Shown here one piece after another: positions 6,563 to 10,854 of a stretch of 10,854 nt of DNA (position 1 is its first letter; the number at the start of each line of letters is the position of its first letter). The stretch spans positions 1 to 10,854 of the forward strand of contig CANHSW010000043.1 of the NCBI GenBank assembly GCA_947463165.1, in the 5' to 3' direction. Under the pieces are notes generated by a model that was not told where the DNA came from, made no database searches, and saw nothing but the letters and a program-made list of their open reading frames with translations. Position numbers and translations under genes: made by a program. This DNA is from Cyanobacteriota bacterium (lineage in GTDB: Bacteria > Cyanobacteriota > Cyanobacteriia > PCC-6307 > Cyanobiaceae).

Positions 6563-8152
6563 CTACTCCCATTCGATCGTGCCGGGGGGCTTGCTGGTGA
6601 TATCCATCACCACCCGATTTACCCCCTTCACCTCATTGACGATGCGATTGGAGATCTTCTCCATCAGGTCATAGGGAAGCCGCGACCAGTCGGCGGTCAT
6701 GCCGTCTTCTGAGGAGACGCAGCGCAGCACCACCGGGAAGGCGTAGGTGCGCTTGTCGCCCATCACCCCGACACTGCGCACGGGCAGCAGCACGGCAAAG
6801 GCCTGCCAGATCTGGTCGTAGAGGCCGGCCGCGCGGATCTCTTCCCGCACCACCAGGTCTGCATCGCGCAGGATGTTGAGTTTTTCGCTGGTAACTTCCC
6901 CGAGGATGCGGATAGCCAGGCCGGGCCCGGGGAAGGGTTGGCGGCCGACGATCTCGGCGGGCAGGCCGAGGCTGCGGCCCACCTTGCGCACCTCGTCTTT
7001 GAACAGGCGGCGCAGGGGCTCCACCAACTTGAACTGCAGATCCTTGGGCAGGCCACCCACATTGTGGTGGCTCTTGATCTTCACCGCCACTCTCTCGCCG
7101 GTCTTGGGGTCGATGTTGGTGCCAGCCGACTCAATCACATCGGGATAGAGGGTGCCCTGGGCCAGGAAATCAAAGGGGCCGAGCCGCTTGCTCTCCTCTT
7201 CAAACACGCGGATGAACTCGGTGCCGATCAGTTTGCGTTTTTCCTCTGGATCGGTGACACCGGCGAGTTTGGAAATGAAGCGCTCCCGGGCATTGATGTA
7301 TTCCACATTGATATGGAAGCGTTTATCGAAGAACTCCACCAGGAATTCGGGCTCACCTTTGCGCATGAACCCCTGGTCGATGAACATGCAGGTGAGTCGA
7401 TCGCCAATCGCCCGGTGCAACAGGAATGCGAGCGTGGAGGAATCAACGCCGCCAGATAGGGCGAGCAGCACCCGCTTGTCACCCACTTGCTCCCGCACTT
7501 CGGCCAGGGCCTCGTCGATGAAGGTGGCGGTGGTCCAGTCGGCTTCGCAGCCACAGATGTGGTAAACAAAATTGCGGATCATCGCCATGCCGCAGCTGGA
7601 ATGCACCACCTCCGGGTGAAATTGCACGCCATAAAGACGACGTTCTTGGTGGGCAATTACCGCTTCTGGCGTGTTGTCTGTGTGGGCCAAGCGCCCAAAG
7701 CCATCCGGTAGCCGCTCCACCGAATCGCCGTGGCTCATCCACATCGTGGAGCCGTTCTCCACATTGGTGAGCAGGCCGATCGGATCATCCACGTGCAGCG
7801 GCGCCTTGCCGTATTCGGCGCGGCCGGCCGCCACCACCGATCCGCCCAGCTGTTGCACCATCAGCTGCATGCCGTAGCACACGCCCAGCACCGGAATGCC
7901 CAGCTCCCAGATCTCCGGGTCGCACACCGGCGCCCCTTCCTCGTAGACCGAATTGGGCCCGCCGCTGAGGATCAAGCCCCGGGGGGCCAGCTGGCGCAGC
8001 TCCTCAGCCGTGGTGGTGTAGCCCAACACCAGGGAGAACACCTCGGTTTCGCGCACCCGCCGGGCGATCAGCTCCGAGTACTGGGAGCCGAAGTCGAGAA
8101 TCACGATCGCCGGCCGGCGAGACGACTGCGACGTGGCGTCGATGCTGGTCAT
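6563..8152 (-). CDS. guaA: GMP synthase (glutamine-hydrolysing)
   Basis: GuaA aminates XMP to GMP using ATP and glutamine in the cytosol. The 529-residue length is normal. The N-terminal class I glutamine amidotransferase domain begins [20 protein letters not shown] and has the triad C92 (GVCYGMQ), H179 and E181 (FHPEV). The ATP-pyrophosphatase domain carries the P-loop SGGVDSS (233-239), followed by [11 protein letters not shown] and [13 protein letters not shown]. The dimerisation domain includes [18 protein letters not shown] (403-420) and ends in the standard KPPGTIEWE. The ATG at 8152 gives a 15-residue leader before the first strand; the site is preceded by only a weak GAGCAGC. A 7-codon frame (8149-8172) ends with TGA overlapping this ATG, so coupling is conceivable. 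The gene is first in the minus-strand block that continues to orf210, orf127 and mrdA. Confidence 0.98.
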   Translation of the reverse strand: MTSIDATSQSSRRPAIVILDFGSQYSELIARRVRETEVFSLVLGYTTTAEELRQLAPRGLILSGGPNSVYEEGAPVCDPEIWELGIPVLGVCYGMQLMVQQLGGSVVAAGRAEYGKAPLHVDDPIGLLTNVENGSTMWMSHGDSVERLPDGFGRLAHTDNTPEAVIAHQERRLYGVQFHPEVVHSSCGMAMIRNFVYHICGCEADWTTATFIDEALAEVREQVGDKRVLLALSGGVDSSTLAFLLHRAIGDRLTCMFIDQGFMRKGEPEFLVEFFDKRFHINVEYINARERFISKLAGVTDPEEKRKLIGTEFIRVFEEESKRLGPFDFLAQGTLYPDVIESAGTNIDPKTGERVAVKIKSHHNVGGLPKDLQFKLVEPLRRLFKDEVRKVGRSLGLPAEIVGRQPFPGPGLAIRILGEVTSEKLNILRDADLVVREEIRAAGLYDQIWQAFAVLLPVRSVGVMGDKRTYAFPVVLRCVSSEDGMTADWSRLPYDLMEKISNRIVNEVKGVNRVVMDITSKPPGTIEWE

Positions 8153-8319
8153 TGCTGCTCGGCCCTGGTCATTCGAACAAGCCTAGGTCGATCCCGGCGG
8201 CAGTTCCGGTCGACGGCGGCACTTGTGCTGGTATCCGGGCCCGTGCGGCATCTTTTCCCCTGCCCGGCTTTTTGTTTTCGGCTCAGCTGCTTGATTACGG
8301 ACCCGATCCACTGCCCCGG

Positions 8320-8411
8320 ATCCATGGCTTCTAAATCCATGGCTGTTCAATTATTTGGCTGTTAAATCCTTTGCCGCTTAATCCAAGGTTGCTCAATCCG
8401 TTGCATGCTGA
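8320..8411 (+). repeat. Degenerate 15-16 bp tandem repeat, about six units
   Basis: Contiguous units are 8320-8334 (ATCCATGGCTTCTAA), 8335-8350 (ATCCATGGCTGTTCAA), 8351-8365 (TTATTTGGCTGTTAA), 8366-8381 (ATCCTTTGCCGCTTAA), 8382-8396 (TCCAAGGTTGCTCAA) and 8397-8411 (TCCGTTGCATGCTGA). The rough consensus is ATCCATGGCTGNTCAA. It fills the end of the 283-bp divergent spacer 8153-8435 between guaA and the L,D-transpeptidase-like gene. The rest of that spacer (8153-8319) shows no gene or clear promoter to me. Confidence 0.8.
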
Positions 8412-8435
8412 TCGGGTTGTTTGCCTGCTGAGCTG

Positions 8436-8906
8436 ATGGGGATCCCGAGTCGCTGCCGTGGGATGGGCCCGGTGCTGGCGCTGATTTTGGCCCTGTTTCC
8501 CCAGGTGGCCGCTGCCGAGGCCCTGCTCACCCTGGAGCGCAGCCGCCGCAGTTTTGCCAGTGGCGATCCGATCTGGCTGCTGAAGCTGAGGGATGGCCGC
8601 AGGTTGCTGGCCAGCTGGCAGGCGGCTTCCGGGGAGCGCCAGCGCCAACTGCACGATCGCCGCTGGTCACCGGGCAACGCCGCGCCGCTGCCGCCGGGCC
8701 GCTATCGCCTGGGGGCGCCGCAACCCTGGGGTCAAGACCTCTGGATCGATCTAAAGCCCCAATTCAGCACCAGCCGCTCCGCCCTCGGCATCCACAACTG
8801 CTTCCCCGGCGTGGGCTGCATCTGTCTGCCAGATCGAAAAGCGCTCCAGCAGGTGGCCACCAGCATTCAGCGGTTGGGTATCCGCCAGTTGACTGTGCTC
8901 AATTGA
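8436..8906 (+). CDS. Secreted L,D-transpeptidase-like (YkuD-fold) protein
   Basis: This protein resembles short L,D-transpeptidases, which cross-link or modify peptidoglycan outside the cytoplasmic membrane through a catalytic cysteine. From ATG 8436 it has 156 residues. Residues 1-27 look like a signal peptide: a basic n-region (MGIPSRCRG), the hydrophobic LALILALF and a likely AAA-E cleavage site. The core shows LPPGRYRLG, like the conserved TPxGxF strand, then SALGIHNCFPGVGCICLPD, matching the H...(S)xGC(I/V)R signature with H120 and C128. The usual serine and arginine next to the catalytic cysteine are replaced (V126 and C130). The end, LGIRQLTVLN, fits the final strand. TTG 8421 and ATG 8463 are alternative starts; 8436 gives the best signal peptide. 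The gene stands alone, divergent from guaA, with repeat arrays on both sides. The fold is likely; enzyme activity is less sure. Confidence 0.72.
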   Translation: MGIPSRCRGMGPVLALILALFPQVAAAEALLTLERSRRSFASGDPIWLLKLRDGRRLLASWQAASGERQRQLHDRRWSPGNAAPLPPGRYRLGAPQPWGQDLWIDLKPQFSTSRSALGIHNCFPGVGCICLPDRKALQQVATSIQRLGIRQLTVLN

Positions 8907-8908
8907 GC
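8897..8908 (+). terminator. Palindrome over the stop codon of the L,D-transpeptidase-like gene
   Basis: GCTCAATTGAGC is a perfect 12-bp palindrome that contains the TGA stop (8904-8906). As RNA it could form only a small stem; no U-tract follows. It shares the TTGAGC/GCTCAA arms seen around the sqdX stop. Confidence 0.3.
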
Positions 8909-8954
8909 CCCCGCAGTGGCATCGCCGATTCAACAAAACATCCGCAGGGCAAAT

Positions 8955-9040
8955 ATTGCGGGATAATCATTGCGGAGAAGCGATTGCAGGTGGGCTGTTG
9001 CGGGTAGGCGATTGCAGGAATAAGGATTGCAGGAGATCGG
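8955..9040 (+). repeat. Six-unit 14-15 bp tandem repeat
   Basis: Gapless units begin at 8955, 8969, 8983 and 8997 (14 bp each), then 9011 and 9026 (15 bp each). Five begin ATTGC and one GTTGC; the pattern is RTTGCRGG or RTTGCGGA followed by six or seven variable bases. A more degenerate unit may precede it at 8940-8954. The conserved first half and variable second half are clear by eye. Confidence 0.88.
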
Positions 9041-9109
9041 CCTGGTTGGCCCCCGCACAAACTCAAGGACTGGCATTGGAGCAAACATGGGTATTCTCTA
9101 TTGCCTGCA

Positions 9110-9169
9110 AAAAATGGCCCCATAAAAATTGGCCCCATAAATATTGGTCCCATAAAAATTGGTCCTATG
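9110..9169 (+). repeat. Four-unit 15-bp tandem repeat
   Basis: Units are AAAAATGGCCCCATA (9110-9124), AAAATTGGCCCCATA (9125-9139), AATATTGGTCCCATA (9140-9154) and AAAATTGGTCCTATG (9155-9169), with only one to four differences between neighbours. CAAATTGGCTGCATA at 9206-9220 looks like a detached fifth copy. The period equals five codons, so all frames through it read as five-residue repeats. Confidence 0.9.
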
Positions 9170-9235
9170 GCAAAATCTGATCGAGATTAAAGCGGTTGTC
9201 TGGATCAAATTGGCTGCATAGGCGAAATTGGCTGC

Positions 9236-9254
9236 CAGCCCTTTTCTCGGGCTG
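9236..9254. other. Stem-loop downstream of cbiD
   Basis: CAGCCC (9236-9241) and GGGCTG (9249-9254) form a 6-bp stem with a pyrimidine loop TTTTCTC. On the minus strand it lies about 75 nt after the cbiD stop and is followed by GCAGCC, without a T-run. It is the strongest simple hairpin in this spacer; a termination role is possible but not shown. Confidence 0.35.
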
Positions 9255-9317
9255 ATAGGTGGCTGACTGACTGGCTGTTGCCCCAAGGCACTGGCTGTTG
9301 AGTTCACGCCTTGGCCT

Positions 9318-9341
9318 GGCCAGCTAACTAGTTGGCTAGCC
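9318..9341 (-). terminator. Imperfect stem-loop across the cbiD stop codon
   Basis: GGC-C-AGC-TAAC (9318-9328) pairs with GTTG-GCT-A-GCC (9331-9341) with one C/A mismatch and one G/T pair; it includes the perfect palindromes AACTAGTT and GGCTAGCC. The TAG stop of cbiD (9328-9330) lies at the tip. No U-tract follows on the minus strand. Confidence 0.3.
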
Positions 9342-10527
9342 AATGGGCGCCGATGGGCCCCACGGCGCACACCTGGCGACCGCGATCAAACAGCACCGCT
9401 CCTACTTCCATGCCTGCGGCATCGTGGCGGGCCAGGTATTGAGCCGTGCGCCGCTCAATCGTGGCCGCCAGCCGCGACCGCAGCCGGCTGGCCAGCTCTG
9501 GCTGGTAGGCCTGCAGTTCCGCCAGGGCCGTCTCGACGCTGGCGGCGCCGTGGAGCGCCTCCAGCTCGGGGCCGGCCAGGCCCTCCAGGGCCGCCAGGGC
9601 GGTGAGGATTTCGGCGCGGCCATCGGCCAGGTGGTGGTGGGTGTGGAAGATGCCGCCCGCCAATTTGATCAACTTGCCCTGATAGCCAAACAACAGCAGC
9701 CGCTGCACCCCCCCCTGGCCGGCGGCCACCAGCACCGGCCCCAGCCAGTTGCCCACCTTCAGCAGCAGCGGCGCTGGCAAGCCCAGCCGCGGCGCCAGAT
9801 CGAGGCCGTTTTCGCCCAGCACCAGGATCAATTCACCGCCAAAATCCGCCGCCGCCAACCGCGTCGCCAGGTTGTCGAGGGTGAGTTGCAGCTGGGCGGG
9901 ATCGGCGCTGGCCTGGCTGGCGGCCTGGGTGCCAATCAGCGCCAGCCCCTCCACCACCCCGAAGGCCGCGTTGCTGGTGCGCTCCGCCAGCTGTCTGCCG
10001 CTGGGCAACACCACCCGCAGCTGCAGGCGCCGGCCGGCGGGCACCAGGGGCCGCAGGTTGGTGTGCAGCAGGGCTCGGGCATAGGCCGAGATACACAGCT
10101 GGCCGCTGCTGGCGATTATTCCCACCCCCTCGCCGGCCTCCAGCTGCAGCCAGGGGTGTTGATCTTGATCTTGATCTTGATCTGGCTGCTGCCCTTTCTC
10201 TGCTTGCTGCTCTCCCCGGGTGTCCTCCCCGCCTTTGGCGCCAGAGCTGGCAGGGGAAGGCTCCAGCCAGCGGGCCAGAACCCACACCGCCAGGCCGCGG
10301 GTGAGATCGAGGCCCTCGCCGGGGTCGCAGCGGCTCTCGGCCAGGGTCCAGCCATCGCCCAGGGCCGCGGCCGCCTGCACCGGCACCGGCGCCAGGCCCG
10401 CTGGTTCCAGCAGTTCCAGCCAGCGCTCGGCTTGCCAGGGCTCGCCGCGCAGGGCCGCCACGGCGGCGCAGGCGGCGGCGGCCAGCCATACCGGCAGGGT
10501 GTAGCCGCGGCGGGCGGGATCGGCCAA
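9328..10527 (-). CDS. cbiD: Cobalt-precorrin-5B C1-methyltransferase CbiD
   Basis: CbiD methylates C-1 of cobalt-precorrin-5B with S-adenosylmethionine in the oxygen-independent (early cobalt) corrin pathway, which in picocyanobacteria leads to pseudocobalamin. The 399-residue protein begins RRGYTLPVWLAAAACAAV, the usual N-terminus. Family blocks are LDLTRGLAVWVLARWLE (73-89), EAGEGVG (130-136), RTSNAAFGVVEGLALIGT (183-200) and GYQGKLIKLAGGIFHTHHH (281-299). Residues about 90-125 appear to be an insert between two conserved blocks: Gly/Glu/Gln-rich, probably disordered, and ending in four Asp-Gln repeats encoded by the TTGATC microsatellite. The start is TTG at 10525-10527, eight codons after an in-frame TAA and the first usable codon before the conserved start; no ribosome site is visible. 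It is divergent from the aminotransferase gene across 71 bp. Confidence 0.93.
   Translation of the reverse strand: MADPARRGYTLPVWLAAAACAAVAALRGEPWQAERWLELLEPAGLAPVPVQAAAALGDGWTLAESRCDPGEGLDLTRGLAVWVLARWLEPSPASSGAKGGEDTRGEQQAEKGQQPDQDQDQDQHPWLQLEAGEGVGIIASSGQLCISAYARALLHTNLRPLVPAGRRLQLRVVLPSGRQLAERTSNAAFGVVEGLALIGTQAASQASADPAQLQLTLDNLATRLAAADFGGELILVLGENGLDLAPRLGLPAPLLLKVGNWLGPVLVAAGQGGVQRLLLFGYQGKLIKLAGGIFHTHHHLADGRAEILTALAALEGLAGPELEALHGAASVETALAELQAYQPELASRLRSRLAATIERRTAQYLARHDAAGMEVGAVLFDRGRQVCAVGPIGAHWLAN
10159..10182 (+). repeat. TTGATC hexamer repeated four times inside cbiD
   Basis: Four perfect TTGATC units encode (Asp-Gln)x4 on the minus strand, residues 116-123 of CbiD. The six-base period keeps the frame whatever the copy number. 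It sits at the end of the low-complexity insert. Confidence 0.95.
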
Positions 10528-10598
10528 GGCGAGGGGGCAGTTGACAGTTTTTTATGGTGGTCGATTGCGCCAGCGCCGCGCCGCCCTTAGACACCCCC

Positions 10599-10854
10599 AT
10601 GCAGGACAAGCTGACCCTGATGATCCCCGGCCCCACCCCGGTGCCGGAAACAGTCCTGCTGGCGATGAGCCGGCATCCGATCGGCCACCGCAGCGCCGAT
10701 TTTCAAAAGATCGTTAAGCGCACCACCGAGCAGCTCAAGTGGCTGCACCAAACCAGCGGCGACGTGCTGGTGCTGGCCGGCAGCGGCACCGCCGCCATGG
10801 AAGCCGGCATCATCAATGTGCTGAGCAAGGGCGACCGGGTGCTCTGCGGCGACA
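10599..10854 (+). CDS. Class V aminotransferase (serine/alanine-glyoxylate type), 3' partial
   Basis: Only the first 85 residues are inside the window. They begin MQDKLTLMIPGPTPVPE, followed by HPIGHRSADF and the cofactor-loop LAGSGTAAMEA (59-69), the pattern of class V, fold-type I PLP enzymes of the alanine-glyoxylate/serine-pyruvate aminotransferase group. In cyanobacteria such enzymes would turn glyoxylate to glycine in photorespiration; homologues have been labelled soluble hydrogenase small subunit, a name this sequence does not support. The catalytic lysine lies beyond the window, so donor choice cannot be judged. I use ATG 10599 because the conserved protein begins there; an in-frame ATG at 10554 would add 15 residues of no family character. 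The 71-bp spacer to cbiD contains TTGACA (10541-10546) but no matching -10 at the right distance. Confidence 0.92.
   Translation, partial: MQDKLTLMIPGPTPVPETVLLAMSRHPIGHRSADFQKIVKRTTEQLKWLHQTSGDVLVLAGSGTAAMEAGIINVLSKGDRVLCGD

Larger units (their letters stand above)
8907..9327. other. Gene-free convergent spacer filled with repeats
   Basis: No convincing gene lies in these 421 bp between the two convergent 3' ends. In order it holds a 14-15 bp tandem array (8955-9040), a plain stretch, a 15-bp tandem array (9110-9169), an 11-bp direct repeat AAATTGGCTGC (9207-9217 and 9225-9235), a stem-loop (9236-9254) and a 10-bp direct repeat CTGGCTGTTG (9271-9280 and 9291-9300). Short open frames on both strands cross the arrays but only mirror the repeats. 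It is more AT-rich than the genes around it. I see no promoter, tRNA or obvious small RNA. Confidence 0.75.

Noticed and set aside
8149..8340. 63-codon minus-strand gene upstream of guaA
   Set aside because: It begins within the 8320-8411 repeat, has a random-looking Arg/Lys/Thr-rich translation and no ribosome site; only its overlap with the guaA start is noted as a finding.
8955..9169. CRISPR array
   Set aside because: Units are only 14-15 bp, adjoin without spacers of constant length, and no cas gene is nearby.
8956..9180. Plus-strand 74-codon frame ending in KWPHK-like five-residue repeats
   Set aside because: The repeats only mirror the 15-bp DNA array; there is no ribosome site, and the first half reads through the unrelated 14-bp array.
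10541..10546. TTGACA as a -35 box for the aminotransferase gene
   Set aside because: No acceptable -10 sequence lies 16-18 bp downstream.
9343..10590. Plus-strand open frame of 415 codons opposite cbiD, longer than cbiD itself
   Set aside because: The translation is Gln/Arg/Gly/His-rich shadow sequence without domains; the CbiD motifs on the minus strand are clear.

Overview
The window looks like core chromosome of a high-GC picocyanobacterium of the Synechococcus/Cyanobium type. The case rests on gene content: two sulfolipid genes (sqdB, sqdX), a photosystem II assembly protein of the Psb34 kind, and cobalamin gene cbiD next to a class V aminotransferase and guaA. This order resembles what I recall from marine and freshwater picocyanobacteria. 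I see no transposase, integrase, phage gene, CRISPR array, tRNA or rRNA. Codon use and GC look even across the genes, so nothing suggests recent transfer.

Layout. Positions 1-3542 hold four plus-strand genes: the 3' part of thiG (thiazole synthase), a 55-residue psb34-like gene at 906-1073, sqdB (GTG start) and sqdX (TTG start, 16 nt after sqdB). Positions 3598-8152 hold a minus-strand block transcribed guaA, orf210, orf127, mrdA (PBP2), convergent with sqdX. A secreted L,D-transpeptidase-like gene runs on the plus strand at 8436-8906. A repeat-filled, apparently gene-free stretch (8907-9327) separates it from minus-strand cbiD (9328-10527). Divergent from cbiD, the 5' end of a class V aminotransferase runs off the right edge.

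How the genes work together. sqdB and sqdX make sulfoquinovosyl diacylglycerol, a thylakoid lipid; the neighbouring psb34-like gene serves photosystem II assembly. PBP2 and the L,D-transpeptidase-like protein both act on peptidoglycan outside the cytoplasmic membrane. guaA, thiG and cbiD are housekeeping biosynthesis genes for GMP, thiamine and the corrin ring.

The unusual content lies between the genes. Nearly every spacer longer than about 80 bp, apart from 790-905, carries short degenerate tandem repeats: 11 bp at 1068-1100, mixed 8-13 bp at 5369-5451, 15-16 bp at 8320-8411, 14-15 bp at 8955-9040 and 15 bp at 9110-9169. Two of these arrays share the word TTGATCGG, and the related hexamer TTGATC is repeated four times inside cbiD. 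Inverted repeats without U-tracts span the stop codons of all four genes that end in the two convergent junctions. I found no clear novel multi-gene system; the repeats, the two unassigned genes between guaA and mrdA, and the odd cysteine motif of the L,D-transpeptidase-like protein are the best leads.
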